Shown: positions 46,461 to 61,400, counted from the first letter of the stretch. The stretch: DNA of 64,000 nt from Gordionus sp. m RMFG-2023 (GCF_954871325.1 NC_088775.1:8223561-8287560); one strand, 5' to 3'. Notes: generated from the sequence alone by a model not told the origin. A program made the numbers and translations.

Positions 46461-49400
46461 ATATATTTTATCTTGGCAAGAACATTTTTTGGAAATTCAA
46501 TTTGGCTAATATCGCTTTTACTAACAAATGCAAATAACTTTATATTGTAAGAATTACAATAATAAGACTACTCTTTTAAAATGAATATTTATAAAATGTC
46601 CAAGAGGGTTATTGGTTTATAAACATGAGATGCACAGTATATCTTAAATATACTATTGTGATGAATATAGTTAAATTAAAAGCATAATAATTAGGATATT
46701 ACTCATTTTTTGATAGGTACGTGCTAAAGTAATTTTAAAAATTTTAATTTAAACATATACTGAAAAAGATGTAATTGTAACAAAATATAAAGGTGACTGG
46801 GAAGTAGCCACATTTTTTCTCGGGGTAGATATAAAAATTTATAGCAAATAAGTTTAACATGAATGTGTAGCTCAAATATTAATCTGTAAATATCATTTTA
46901 AGATAATAGAAAAAATGTATACAAAAAAACTTAATAACTTTTTAAAATAACGACTATAATTTAAAATTTTTTAGAAAAAAACGTAGTTTAATAGCCAAGG
47001 GCTATACAATAAGCGGACCTAAAATACCTCCAATAAAATTTATGACCACTTAATAGAGCCCCCTCTTAGCAGGATTCTAGATAACCCCATGTTATAGGCT
47101 TATTAAACCTGAACTCTTATTTTTATCAAAACCCAACCTGAATCTGAAACGATTTTTGTTTTTGATCCAGGTCCAGGCTTGAATTAATAATTTTTTACTA
47201 TTTGTAAATATTAAAAATCTATAAACACCAATATTTTAAATAATATATATAAAGAAATAATAGAATTTTACATTAAGATTTATAATCGTTTAACCCAAGG
47301 CTACTTATTACCTATCTATCAATTATTATTGAATGGTTCTTGTGATAAATAAAGCATTTAAATTCCAATATTTTTGTGAATATAGTTTAAAATGCAAGGA
47401 TTCGATTTATTATTAAAACAACGAAAGGGTAAATTATTCGCTTGGCAAAACAAAGTAGAGAATACGATTTTGGTTAAACAGGGGTATTGATTATGAGTTT
47501 TTCAAAATATCTTAACTTGCTTCGAGTATCATTAAAAAAAGTTTAATATATATTTATGGTTATATATAATCCTAATAAAAAAAATTAATAAAATGAATGT
47601 ATTACTTTCATTTTTTACTTCACGTACTAGAGTGATTTAAGAAAATTTAATTTATAATATAGTGGGTAAAAAATATTTCTTATAATAATGATCTAATAAA
47701 AACTTAATCTATATAAAACTTATGCATGGGGCTTATTTTATTAAGCCATATCTTATAAAACCTGAGTTATTTATCCATAAGTCTTTCTAGTACATTTAAA
47801 ATAATATAATATTTATGAATTTACTATATTCATTCATTTCATCAACTAAAAGTTATTTTAAAAAAATATATAAATTATGTAATTTAGTAAGAAAACTAAT
47901 GATAATTATCGTTAAAATCTCAAGAGGCCATCATGCCTATATAATTTTTATTCATAGATGGACTATTTAACTCATATAAATTCATTAAAATCAATTATGC
48001 ATTTTTATATTAAACTAGTGTAAGGCCTAGAAATAACACTGATGAATGCTCCCTATCTAAATATATTGATTAAATATATATAGATACGATTTAATATTAA
48101 TATTTAACGTATCAATAAAAATAATTTCCAATATTATTAGTAAAAAGATGCATATTTAATTTAAGGAATATTAATATTTTAGAAATAAAACCCTAGTATG
48201 ATAATACTAATAAAATATAAAAAGTATTTAATCAGGAAATTATTTTACAAAACTAATTTTGTTCAATGGGCCAAACAATTATCTTTTAAGAAATGTTAGA
48301 ATATAACTCTTATATGTTTTAATTACACTTTTGTCAATATTTTGCATCTTATTTCTATATATTATAGATAAACCCATAATGTAAGGATATTTTTTGGATA
48401 TAATTTAATGATATAATAAGAAATATATATGAATTATTTTCCCAATTTTTTCTATATTTAAATATTGAAATGACAGGTCAATGAGTTAGTTATAAATTTT
48501 TACTTGTAATTTATAAATTTATCAAATTTTTCGAATATAATTTTTATTTTTTTACTTGCAAAGGTGGTATCGAGTTCTAAATAAGATTTTATGTAAAAAA
48601 AATTGAATATTAGATATAATCGTTGTATATATATAAAAGGTATAATATAATTATATATGTATACTTTTTTTTTCTAATTGATTTTCTGGAAATATTGTAA
48701 GGTATTTAATCATTAATTTGAACGTAAAAATAATGGATAATGTTAAAGTATAGATCTAAAATTTAATTTTGTTAAAGTTTGATCTCTCAAAAACACCCAT
48801 TTATCAAATTTTGAAAATATTTTTTCTTTAAAAATTTTTGTCAATAAATAATTTCATATATCTGACAAAAATCAATCTTGCCCTATTCCATTTGATCCAT
48901 TAAAGCAAAAGAATTATTTAATTTAGTCCTAATTCTAATCTTTCTTCTCTTTAATTATTTATATTTATGTTATTTAACATTATAAAATGGTTTAAAATAA
49001 ACTTATAATTATTCATAATTAACTCCTTCAGTGTATATAAGTATAATTAATATTTTAGAGCAGTTTTTTAATTCGATTGATATGATTTTCCATCCTTGCA
49101 TATCCTATTTTATCCAAAATTCTTCTCCTAATAAAAATAGTTTACACCGGTTAAAGAGTATTAAATTTTTTACAAATGACCTAAATATAAAATATAATTA
49201 ATTACTTATTTTTCTAATAATTTCTAAAATTAAAAAATAAAATTTCAATTAATTATGTTGCCAGATGATAACCAAAGGTATTTAACTTTTAAAAAAATAC
49301 TGCATAAATTTATGATAATTTCAAGTAAAGTGATCCATAAAATGGTCTGTATTCTTATAATTTTAATAAATAATAAAGAGATCATATATTCCAAGCAAAA

Positions 49401-52400
49401 GTCAAAATAAAAAGAACTCAAGTAATCATTTCCTATTTAGAAAATATTAATATCAACTTGCAAATAATAAAGATAACATTGGAAAGAAAATTATATATTC
49501 GAGGAAATGAGGAAATATGAATCCATAATTAATAAATTTTAATCAAGTTAGATATTTTTATTGAACAAAATTAATTTCTCAATTTTAGCATTATTGAACA
49601 AAATTGGCATCATTGCATTTATATATCAAGTTTAGATAAAAAAATTTAAGGAATAATTTATGGATATATATCTACCTGTTTTAGGAGCTAAATTAATGAA
49701 AGAATACAACAATAAATATACAGTATATAATTAGAGATATGAAACGAGCAGGTGGATTAAAATTTTTTTTTATAAACATTGGGCATGTAGGAGAGAGATG
49801 TACATTTTAATTTATTTCTTATTCTAAGTTTTGATTTTTTTTGAATAATATAAGAAAAAAAATCCGATTTAATTCATGATGAAAAAGGTAAATCCATGAA
49901 TTATAATTATATATATACAAATAAAATCGTTATTCTTTAAGTGAGCTGGCAAGCATGTCAATTTTCTTAGAGATTCCCAAATAAAATAAAACTAAAGAGT
50001 AACCATAAGTATCTATTTTATTCCAAGTGGGGCGCTCTGCGCTCAATATCAAATTTATTCCAGCAAATATATAAAATTTGATCTGAAACTCGATCTGATC
50101 TCAACACTTTCCTGATTCTATCAAAATACAAACTTTTATCTTAATCATATTATATCGGACAGATATTATAAATTTATGGGAAGAAGAGAATAAGATCTTC
50201 AAATTTTTTTGAAGGGTGGCAACTCTTATAATTTTTAAGATTGCTATTTCTATCAATTTTTGAATTTAATTATAGTTTTTTTTATAATCTTATGCTTATG
50301 AATATATACAATGATCGATTGTGATAATAATTTGCAATAATAGATACCTCGGGCTATATTTTCATAGTTAAATTAATTAAATAAAGTTTTATATTTGGAA
50401 AAAATAATATATATTATATTATATTATATTTGAACCAACAAATAATTTATAAATTCTAAAATTAATTATAGGAAATAAAAATCAAAATGAATCCTTAAAG
50501 TTATTACGAGAATAGTAAAAAGGAGAAAACAAATTCCCTCTATTTATAAGCAATTTTTCCATATGATGACTACCACATTGAAACAGCAAAATCAGTAAAT
50601 GAGCCACCCATTTTAAATGGTTAAATTGATGTCCAAAGTTATCTATATTATTAACAAGTTATGGCCATCATATGAAAATTTAACTTATAAAACGCAAGCA
50701 AACATGTAGATAATTATCATTATTCTTACTTAGGTTGAACTTTTGTACTATATAAATAAATAATTAATTAAAAGTGAGGTGGAGTTCTAGATACAAACTT
50801 AAATTTTGGAATTAAAAAATTTGTCAAATTAATCATTTATACTGATTTTTCTTATATTAAATAGAATAAAAAATTTTAGTCAAAAAACATAACATTTACT
50901 ACACTACAGCTGACGTCAATGTTGCTTAGTGGACTGTCTTAATAACTTTTAAAGATCCAAAAAGTCAAATTTTCAAAAATGAACTGACGTTATGATGTAG
51001 CTAAAATATAATTAATAATAAAAATATTTTATAAGTAAATTTACCGTATTCCTTGTACTTCTGGACTAAAATAATTTAAATATCAAAAAATATTTTCATT
51101 TTTCCATAATTCTTATTTATTTTTTAATAACAACGCGTTCTGGCCTATCTCCAACCCGTTTAAATATACCTTTATATGAAATAGTGAAAACTAAATATAC
51201 TATTTAATATTATCATGTTCCCCTATGTGCAGAGAAAATTGACGATTAAATCCTTAAAATTAGTTGAAATATCGAAGATGAATTACATGCTACCAATTTC
51301 ATATATAGAGTATTTTTTATTTTCTTGCGGATGAAATGTTAAAAATTTTGGAATTTTTTTCCCCTGATTGCCGCAAAATATATTGCTAAATTAATTAGAA
51401 AGGCTTTATTGGTAACTCATTATATAATATTAAAAAACCATGCTTGATAAAAGTTATGTATATCTACCTATAGCATCCTCTTGTTCTACAGTATGATAGT
51501 ATATTATGAAATCATTATTATAATTCAAAAAAATAGCATTTTCGAATAAATTACCTTTGGTAAAGATAGAAACTTGAATAAATATAATAAGTATATATGT
51601 TAATTAAAATGGTATTTAAAAATTAAAAATGTCACAAATATATTTTATAATATAAGTTTACTATTGTTGCCAATCATTTCCACTGAATATAATTAAAAAG
51701 TATGATTAATTAGTAATATAATATTAAGATCAGCGATGGTCAGGTACGCCGATTATCATTTAGGGTATAAAAACGTTAATAATATAATACGACAAACATT
51801 CGAAATCGTCCTTATTATTTTGTAACATATTAAAAAAATAACAAATATATTCCAAGAAAATTTATATTTAAATAAAAATGAGATATAACAGGTTTTGAAA
51901 TATATATTATGTGCTTTTGACAATATTTACATTTTAGCTTCTTGTGTAATTTTGAATAAATAGAGACTACATATATCAGCTTTTCATTATGTAAAAATCT
52001 AACTTCCATTCGTATTTATTATATCTCTTTCCACTATATAATATCTGATAAAAATGCTTATAATCGTCGGAAGAAACCAAAATCAAAATTTTATATCCCA
52101 ATCGAATTTGATTCCTTTTAATGAAGCTTGGTGAATTTTTTTCTCGAGAGTGTATTTTCAGAAAATATTAAGTAATGGGATTCTTTTAATATCTGAAAAG
52201 GATAAATTTATACTTTGCCCATTCATTTTCCTGTATAAATTATGGTAGAGTGGACCAGGATTATATTATCCATAAAAAATTGAAATGCTACAAAAATATG
52301 AAACAAATTTTCCAAAAGTTTAAACATCCTTTAACATGAGTATCTAAAATAATTTTGCAATTTTTTAAGATTATTTTTGAAGCATCTTTACTTATCTCCC

Positions 52401-55225
52401 CAAGATGAGGCTTGCAGAAAAAAAAAGTAATCTGCTTTCTTCCATTTCAAATTGTGAGAATAATTAAAGAATAACTTATTGGAGTAAGAGTTTGGTGGTG
52501 TTATAGGTATATCTCTTTACAAAATGATTAAATTTGATTTATATTCAAAAAAATGTTAAATTCATATCGCTAGATGGTTAACGACCCAATATGCTTCACT
52601 AATGTGTCTATTTAGAGTAGAGTCATAAACTTTGGCCTGAAGCCCGCAAATTGAAATAAAAATTATTATTATATAGATAAAAAAAATGAATATTGGCTCT
52701 AAAATGCGTGTTTCATAGTTTTACTATCAGAATTTTTTTACGATCAAAGTTTACAACAGTTATTTTTAACTTAATTTTATTTTTCAATTTCATACATAAA
52801 AAAAGAATAATCAAATATCGATATCCTACATATTAATTTTACATTTTATATTATTTTTTACAAATGAATAAAAATTGTAATAATTAAATAAATATATATT
52901 TAAAAAAATAAGAAAAAATATACACAACGTGTAATATCTATGAAAAAGCATTATTTTACGTATTTCGTCAATCATTACAGCTATTATGATATAATTCAAA
53001 AATAATATAAAGGTTAAGATGGAAATTAAAATATTTCAACTTCATAAAATTAAGAAAATAAGTCTAAAAAAATTATTTTAAACGAGTCACTAAAGTTCGT
53101 AACTATATTGTGAATTTCTAATAAATCCTATTATATTTTTAAAAAATTCTTCAAGTGTGCTGGATAAAATCTTAACCGAATAAACAAAATAAAATAAATC
53201 TTGATATATATTCTAAATTTTTTCAAATAAAAATAAACTTTAATTCAATAGATTATAGAATAGAAAAATGAGTGTGATATTATACAGTAGAAACCATTGA
53301 GGTCGGACCTGAAGAAAATAGTTTAGGTGTAGGGATCTAATTTTAACTAAGTAAGTTTGAAGCCTAAAAAACTGGTGAGAGGGGGGGGGGCTAGTAATAA
53401 ATAGTATATTAAGTATAATATTAAGTTTATTACTCATATTTTGAAAGGGAGCTCCTAAAAGTGATAAAAAAAGGGAAATGATATCATGTAAATAAGAATA
53501 ATAAGAGTAACTGAATGTAATATTATCATTAAATATACATCAAAAATATAAAAAATGATATTCTCTGTATAAATTTATCCTTTTATCAAATGAATGTTTA
53601 ACTTATTTATATATAAATCAAATAGATTATACGCCTATTTTTACTATTTAACTATATAAATTAATATGCTTGGGATAAACATTTTAGGAATTTTCAAATT
53701 TAATTAAACAGTATTTAAACTGCTATATGTTTCAGTCATTAATTAATTTTTTGTTAATCAATTTAAAAATTATATTTTAAAAACATTCATCCTATCTATA
53801 TCTAATTACGAATTATTATAAATCTTGATCCATTATTAACAATCTAATTTTATAAAAGGTTATTATAGAAAGTCAAAAAATATTTTTAAAATCATTACAA
53901 ACTTTTAGAAATTATATTTTCCATATAAAGAATTTTTCAAACATAATAAAAATTAAATAATAGCAAATTTAAAACGAAAATAAATTTGTGCTGATCAAAA
54001 ATTCTTGATATCTTAAAAGTAAGTAAACTAAATTTTTGACACGTGTTATTTAGGCACATTAAGCTATTGAAAAATTTAGACAGGCATACCAACAAGATTT
54101 TAAGTGATGGCCTTATTAAAAACTCTAGAGTCTGTATGAACCCCAGAATGCTCTCAAGATAGAAATTAATTTTTTTATACTTTCAATTTGATAGCCCAGT
54201 TCTGTAGATTTTTTTAAAAAAATATATGTATTATAAGAGAGAGAAAAATGTATAAAATATAACTATTATGAGTAAGTGACTATATTCTTAAAGCGTCTAA
54301 GGGTGATTATATTATCGTGATATAACTATGTTGTCATATATAAACCATTCAACTCATTTAAAAAAAATGAACTAAAATTCATTTTACGTGAATTTGAGAT
54401 AATAATAAAAATAATTAATAATATTTTTCACGAAATATGAAAGGGGTATATTTTACTAGCGCTTAAAAGAGACTTCGTATTCATGCTTATTTTAAAAATC
54501 TATTTTAAGTTATTTAATTAAAAATTTATTTAGTCTATAAAAGCATAAAAATTAGTTTTTACTTTCAATTCTCAAGCTGTTTACTAAAGTGATTTTAAAA
54601 AAATGTTTAAATTATACAAGTGAAAGAAAAAGAAAATTTTATTGCTACGAGTAAAAAAAGAAGTATAATTCGAGATTTCATCGCAAATATTGCTCTCTAT
54701 ATAATAATTTATTTATAATATAAATTTTAAAAGATATATTTACTCTTATTTTTCAAGTCTTGTACTAGAGTGATTTTAATAGAATATATAAAAAATATCA
54801 ATATGATTCTAATAGTTAAAATTTTGAAAGGATGATTATACTTACCATATTTAAATGTTCCATCAGAAATATAGACAATTAGACTTATTTAAATTGGCTA
54901 AGCAATTTTTATCCCCAGCTATTAGTTAATTTAATAGGTTAGAATCGTTTTAAGGAAGTTGTCATTTATTCTCTATTTAATAAGGATAAATTTAAATTTT
55001 TATTATGCTATTAGAATAATAGTGGGGTTTGCTTAAACTTGTATAAATTATGGTTCCCTATTAAAATAATTGACAAAATATTAGTTTTTTTACTATCATT
55101 TTCATAGAGTATTCCTAAAATATAATTTAAAAAATATCTATCATGAATGCATTGACAATATTTAAAAGTTGAAGACTATATTTTCTCAAAAGTCTTGAAA
55201 TATTTTAATCCTCTACTACATATAT
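46461..55225. other. AT-rich DNA, mostly motif copies
   Basis: No gene recognised. It contains recurrent-motif copies near 46720, 47623, 47843, 51064, 54581, 54761 and 55109. A patch at about 47140-47180 (CCAACCTGAATCTG, CAGGTCCAGGC) resembles worn hAT subterminal sequence. The minus-strand frame 53240-53437 is not supported. Confidence 0.4.
53285..53330 (+). mobile_element. Possible pogo-type left terminus
   Basis: TA followed by CAGTAGAAACCATTGAGGTC and GGACCTGAAG has the form of a pogo/Tigger terminal repeat with its TA target. No right end was found, so it is a fragment or coincidence. A pogo-like transposase relic lies at the other end of the window. Confidence 0.3.
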
Positions 55226-55401
55226 GATAAAAGCGTAGTCAAGTGGGGGGGGGGGGGTAAAGGATATTCCTATTCTTCATCAAAAATTTGCTCACTCTCA
55301 TGAATATCCATTTGATCGTCAATCATAATGGTAATGTTGGTAATGTCTCTTTTTAAACAAAATACAAGTAATAAATTGGATCCTAGATTTTCAAAACTCA
55401 T
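55226..55401. mobile_element. Left end of a GCGTAGTCA-type transposon with adjacent ORF
   Basis: ATAAAAGCGTAGTCAAGTGG followed by a G-tract matches the terminus style of the 42138-43339 element. Immediately inside, on the minus strand, is a complete frame at 55270-55401. The opposite terminus was not found. Confidence 0.4.
55270..55401 (-). CDS. 43-codon ORF beside a transposon end, unknown
   Basis: It reads MSFENLGSNLLLVFCLKRDI, then TNITIMIDDQMDIHESEQIF and DEE, with an acidic C-terminus. It ends about 30 bp from the transposon terminus, where the last codons of a transposase gene often lie, so it could be the tail of the gene of the GCGTAGTCA family. I do not recognise a domain, and a chance frame is possible. 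Confidence 0.25.
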   Translation of the reverse strand: MSFENLGSNLLLVFCLKRDITNITIMIDDQMDIHESEQIFDEE

Positions 55402-57360
55402 ATTGAGATATCATTATTATTATTTACATATTTTATTTATTGTATATTTTTTTCTATAGTAGTCACACGATTCTAGATTTCAAAAGTCAAATATCATAAA
55501 TAGATATCTAAGAAAACTGATTATCATTCAATTTTTAACAAATAAATAGTAGAAAGTGAGAGAAATGTTTTTCCGAAGCAAATTATTTGCAAAAATTAGT
55601 GGGTAAACATTTAATAATATTCAAATAAAAAATATAGTTAGAACATAATTATTTCTTATTATTTTCTCACCTATCATCTATGATAGATAACGTTCTAGCC
55701 TTATGGATAATGAGAAATTAGAACTTAACTAGACTTTCAGTTATAACCAGTAAAATAATGAGTCCTGGCTACTAGCCCTAAGTGTGCATATTTTTTTAGT
55801 GGCTGGCTTATTTTAAATTCTAGAAGATCCTCATTATGCCCATCAAATATTTTCTTTTTTTAAATATGTGATAAAATTGTTAAATTTATATTATATATTA
55901 ATCAATAAACAACAGCAAAAAAATCGATGTCCCCTAAATGCTGATAATTTTAAAATAAAATATCTCCCTCAATTTTTCATCACAATACCCAGGTTTAAAT
56001 ACGTGCAGAGAAATGTGTGATTTCAAAAATTATTTCCAAAAATATTATTCCAAAAAATTTATATAAAAAATAATATATAATAAATTATTATTCATAAATA
56101 AATAAATTTTCAAGTTAATGAAAAAATTGCCAACTGTCAGTAATGGACTGAATGGGCCTTAATGGTTTCATAATTTATTTGGAAATTTCATTAATAAAAT
56201 AACATTATATTTAATGCAAAATTAATGGGTTTGCTTGCAAAATCATGATTTTTTAGTTAGTGTATTTTCGCAAAATCTTTGTCATCTTATTCATTCTTGA
56301 AAAATATAACTGACTAAACTAATCAAACCAAAATTCGCTTGTTGGTATTGACAGTAACTAAACGGCAAGGGGGGAGGCGAGAGATCCTAAAGGGATAAAG
56401 AGCTAAAAAAAAATTGGGAATAAATAAAATAAATCTAGACATGAAACTCAAAATAAACTTTCAAGAAAGCTGGATATTGATCTTTTATTGGATTATTTTT
56501 ATAATAAATTAGTATGTTTGCTTACTGGATTGATTTGCCCATTTTCCTGCTGTGTAAGACAAAATATTATTATTATTATTATTGCAAACCTAATATTGGG
56601 AGAAATAATAATGGTTCGTCCTATTAGAAAATAGTTTAATTAATAATTTTATAACATATATAAATTATGTTTGTTTAATCGTTGTTTCATTTCCTCCCAG
56701 TGTTATCATTTGTTTTATATTTTTAAGAAAATATTTTTTTTAAAACTATTATAACATTACAAGAGAAAAATTATTAGTTTTTAATGTAATAGGATTCAAC
56801 TATTTAAACAGTAAATTTTAAAATGTGCCCTTATATTATAAGTAATACCTCTAAGATAGGAAAAGTTTTGAGACGCTTTTTTTTAATGTTTAAATTATTT
56901 GATGGTTTATTTTTCCTTTAAATGCTAAGAGTTATGGATTTATTGATATATTTTAACCTTACCTGAATTATATGTTCTGTGATTATTTTTAACACCTATA
57001 AGTTATTTCCTACTATCTCACTAATACCTGCAAAATAATAGACAATTTGTAACTAAGGGGAGTCATAAAAATTTTAGTTTATTTAAAATTTATAAGAAAA
57101 ATACTTATTCATCGAGTTAAATTTAATTTAAGAAAGTGTAGCAATCTTTTCTTTTTGTGGAAGAATAATGAAATATGTTTAATTTAATCATTCTCATTTA
57201 GTGCAAAATTTTAATATTTGATTACCAGTCGCATTGGCTCCTTGTCTCACTAAATTAAAACAGTGATAAATGTAAGAATAATAGTTAAATAAAGGATCTC
57301 ATAATTTATCTACATCAATATTCTTTATTATATCAACAATTATGTAAGCTTTAATATCTA
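55402..57360. other. AT-rich DNA
   Basis: Nothing recognised apart from a G-rich patch (GGCAAGGGGGGAGGCGAG) near 56362. Confidence 0.4.
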
Positions 57361-57362
57361 AT

Positions 57363-57444
57363 GGCAGGCCTGTACCGAGGGGAAATAATAAGTTGGGGCC
57401 TAACGGGGAAAAAATTGATTTTTTTTCACCTAATTTTACATTAG
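57363..57444 (+). mobile_element. Possible DNA-transposon left terminus
   Basis: GGCAGGCCTGTACCGAGGGG followed by AGTTGGGGCC and AACGGGG resembles the GC-rich terminus of hAT-like elements. It is unpaired in this window. Confidence 0.3.
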
Positions 57445-57570
57445 ATCCAGAGTGTCCACTGTAAAATCAAATCAAACGAGACTATTTACGCTGCTGGAGC
57501 AGGTTTAATTGTCTGTTTAATTTCACCAAATATGGGGAAGGGATTCACATCTAATAACAAATTTGTTTAA
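57445..57570 (+). CDS. Unidentified coding-like frame, 41 codons
   Basis: The frame is open from just after a TAG to a TAA: IQSVHCKIKSNETIYAAGAG, then LIVCLISPNMGKGFTSNNKF and V. No ATG start is available, so it would have to be an exon. A hydrophobic AAGAGLIVCLI stretch could sit in a membrane. It lies just inside the possible transposon end at 57363. I cannot name the protein. Confidence 0.22.
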   Translation: MQSVHCKIKSNETIYAAGAGLIVCLISPNMGKGFTSNNKFV

Positions 57571-58348
57571 TCAAAAATTTTGAAAAAATAGGCCGATCTG
57601 TTTGATCTTAGTACTTGCTTTATCCCACCAAGACAATATATCGGCTAGGATTAGTTTTTATTCATATGGGTTCGGGGTGAGACCCAGTATCAATTATTCA
57701 TAATGTTACTTTTGTCTAGAGAATCATTTTCTTAAATTTATTTTATAAAAATTGACAAAATAAATCAGAAATTTAATTTTGTTAAATATTTAAAAAAAAA
57801 TTGATATTATATTTCTAAAAAGTTTATTTTTAGAAATCAAAAAAATATATTTCTAATAAATTGAGAGTGCTAGAAATTAAAAGGGAACTATATATTATGA
57901 GAATAAATAGGAACGTTTAAGACAACATGGCGATAAAATGAAAGTCTATTATTGGCATCCAGGACATTTGATAATGTTTAGATGGTGTAATATATAAGTT
58001 TTTACATTTGAGTATTTATTTTATGGCATATTCTTTATAGCTATCATCTCGTATCCTAATTGTTTTAATAAAACAATCTATATTTAGCGACCAAGTAAAA
58101 AAGGGATGCTTGAGTTATAGTGGCAAATGTTCCATCTACCTACTACCTGAACATTAATAGTTGCCTTAAATGGGAATATAATAAATTTAGTTGACTGTCG
58201 CACACTATCAAAATATTATTAAGTTACCCAATCTACATGTAGAACCTTGATGAATATTAACAAAACGGCATTAAAGGTCCTCTAAATTAAAATGTAAACA
58301 AAGAAATGATGAATCTCTTCTAAAATATCCACATTAAAAAAATGATTT

Positions 58349-58468
58349 ATGAAGCTAAATAAATATTTCAGAAAATCCCGACAAGCAAAAACACTAATGA
58401 ATTATAAGGGTTTAGATAATCTTATCCCTACCCTCCGCAATGAAATATCTTTGGTTGGTAGTAAATAA
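58349..58468 (+). CDS. Unidentified 39-codon ORF or exon
   Basis: From ATG to TAA: MKLNKYFRKSRQAKTLMNYK and then GLDNLIPTLRNEISLVGSK. The composition is balanced, with a basic N-terminal half. Near the end GGTTG|GTAGTAAA could act as a splice donor, so this may be an exon rather than a complete gene. No neighbour explains it, and I recognise no domain. Confidence 0.25.
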   Translation: MKLNKYFRKSRQAKTLMNYKGLDNLIPTLRNEISLVGSK

Positions 58469-61400
58469 TATCTGGGTGAAAATATTTACATTCGTTATTT
58501 TTTATATCTTATTCAATTTTAGTGATTTAGTACAAATTTTTTTAATTTAAATAGTTCGAAAATTTCGGGCATCTTGGATATCCTAATTTATCATTAAAAA
58601 CAAGATTTGGTCACTGTGATATTTTACAATTATTTTTAAATGTGAAAATAAATATTCCAATCAACATTTATACAAATAAAACTATATCACAATTGTTGTT
58701 AATTTTGAATCTGTCATTTATATACAAATCTCTAAGTCCCAATATGTAAAATTTTTTACGAATGCCTTCTGAAGACCTAAATTCATCAAAGTTTGCATAA
58801 CAACATTACCAAAACAAATAAATATATTTAATTGCATGATGATAATATCGTAGTTTACTATTAATTTAATTTCACAATTATTACACCTACACATAACTTA
58901 AATATATATTTGCAAAACCATAAGTATGTTGGCCATTAAGGAGATGAAACAATCCATACAAATATTTTTTTACAATCCAACTCAAACCATCTCAAACATG
59001 CTGACAAAATAAATTGTAACATTGGCAAACCATTAAACCTATCTTATTTTCCATCCAGCTGCTACTAAAAAATTGTGTTTGGCAGTTATAGACAAAAATT
59101 CATGAAAAGACTATTTGTACTTGGAACGAAGAAAAGGGGAGATGGGATAATATAATATTAAAAAATATTATATTTTTTAGGAGTAATATTTTAGTATTGA
59201 TAGATTTTTTTTATAATCCTTCTCGGCTGAAAAATATGAATGACATAATATATTTTACTAAATTATGTGTCTCTCATACAAAACAAAAAGTCGTCAGTAT
59301 AATTGTCTCAAATCGTATTACATACACAGAGTTAAGTGATTTTAAAATAATTTTTTTCCTTTGTTTAATTATAAATTCTATTCTCTATTAAATTTGCACT
59401 TTTGACTATGTTAATTAGAAACTTCTAAAATCGATCACTAAAATTAGGAAATATTTTAGGAGTCAACAAAGAGTTTATTTAAAGTAAATTTTTGTGTAAT
59501 GTGCTTTAGTTTTTAAAATCTTTTCCATCAGAATCTGAGTTGTTCATTTATAAATAATACAATATAAATATATTTAGTTTTAAATCTTACTCTTAGCCTC
59601 ATAAGAACGTTCTAAAAAAATTTAAAAATCATATTATACAAGGGGGAAAAAAGAAAAATAAATATAATCATGAATTAAATAACTAGAAACCTAGAAAGAT
59701 GGTATATCCTTAAATCGTGATATGATTATTTTCTCTATAAAGTTGACAACTGACAGACCTGTAAGTCTTTAAAAAATTGTCACTAATTATAGCTATATAA
59801 TCAGAGACAGCTCAACCATGATTTATTCTAAAGATAGTGTAATCGTTACTTCCTCTACAATTAATCTTATTTTATTTTATGATTTAACATTTTTTTTTTA
59901 TATGGCAGATTAATTGTAAAAGTTATCATAATATGATATGTATTTCTTAATTTAATATATCATATATTGTCTAACAAACTAGTTAGATGTTTAACTAGTT
60001 TAGAAACTATCTAGGTAGATTACGATTTAAAAAATAACAAACTATATATAAGGAATGTATTATATACATACTTTTGAAATTAATACAACTTTTTTATTTA
60101 TATACAGACAGAACTATATTCACATTATTCGAAGCCTGGTAGGTTAATAAAAAGTATTAAAAAAATGAGGATTGCTAGTGATTGGATCAACTAGTCTCGA
60201 TTGATTAGCCTCGTTCTATTTGCTCATAACTATTACTCTGATATTGAATCTAACTTTAATTCCTAACGGAACTTTAACTTTTATACAGTTCCACTAAACT
60301 TGAATAACTTTAGAAATTCCAGTTACTTTAAAATAATTTTTTTTGTCTAAAGATATGCTGAATAATAGGTTTACGACTGACTATAGCTCCCGGATCAAAC
60401 AAAGTAAAATATATTTTTATGAAATGTCCCGGTGATTATTTTAAACATTAGAATTTATCAATTCTTCTTGCATGTTTTCTAATATATCTGGGTTATATTT
60501 AGGCTAACTTGGAAATGCTCAATCGTTCAAACACTCCAAGTAGGCCTTAGTCTTTAAAAGTATAGAGTTTTCGAATGTAATTGATATTGTTAAAAACATA
60601 ATAATAATGGTGTTACTCAAATTTTTATAGGCATTTGCTAAAGTAATGACCAAAAAAAATGGTTAAAAAATTATTATTATTAAATCAGGTCTCCTTTATA
60701 TTATTTATTGTTTATTGACTATTCGAAATTTTCTGATTAAATTAACTCATCAACAGACCTAGAATGATTATATTAAAAAGATCTTACTATATATATATCG
60801 ATCTTTATTAATAGATCATTTTATTTTATGTAAGCCAATCTGATAACAATTTTAGGCCACTAAAATTTTTAGCGGGCAGATAAATTTAGGATAATTAATT
60901 AATTTATTTGCTTAATAGGTTTTAAATCAATAATAGGGAAAGTAACTGACATTAACAAATGCTTCCATATAAAATAGGAGTTATTTATATATAGTGGCCT
61001 GAATAAATTTTGTTAAGATAATATAATATATTACTCCGATTTTTATTGGACTTTACTAAAAACCATATAAAATATTAAATTAGACAAATGAGAAAAAAAG
61101 AATTACAAATATTCATATAATAGATATTGAAACTATTAATTCATTAAAAGAACTAAAAAGATATTATGATCGAATATAATCATTATCATAAATTATAAAT
61201 ATTATTAACAAATGCAACAAAAGCGATTATGTTTTTAGTTTACTTTAAAAGAATAAAGCAGAATTTTTTTTTTCGCACTTCCTGATCCACACAAATATAA
61301 CAGGTTTTGAATCAAATATCTATCTTGTCTTATAAATATTCTAATAAATTATGGATTTGCATATTTTATGGCCCAATTAATTAAATAAACCGATATTTTA

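Noticed and set aside
50880-51005. Possible short TIR element around TGACGTCA and TGACGT words
   Set aside because: The inverted match is only a few bases once aligned, and no flanking duplication exists.
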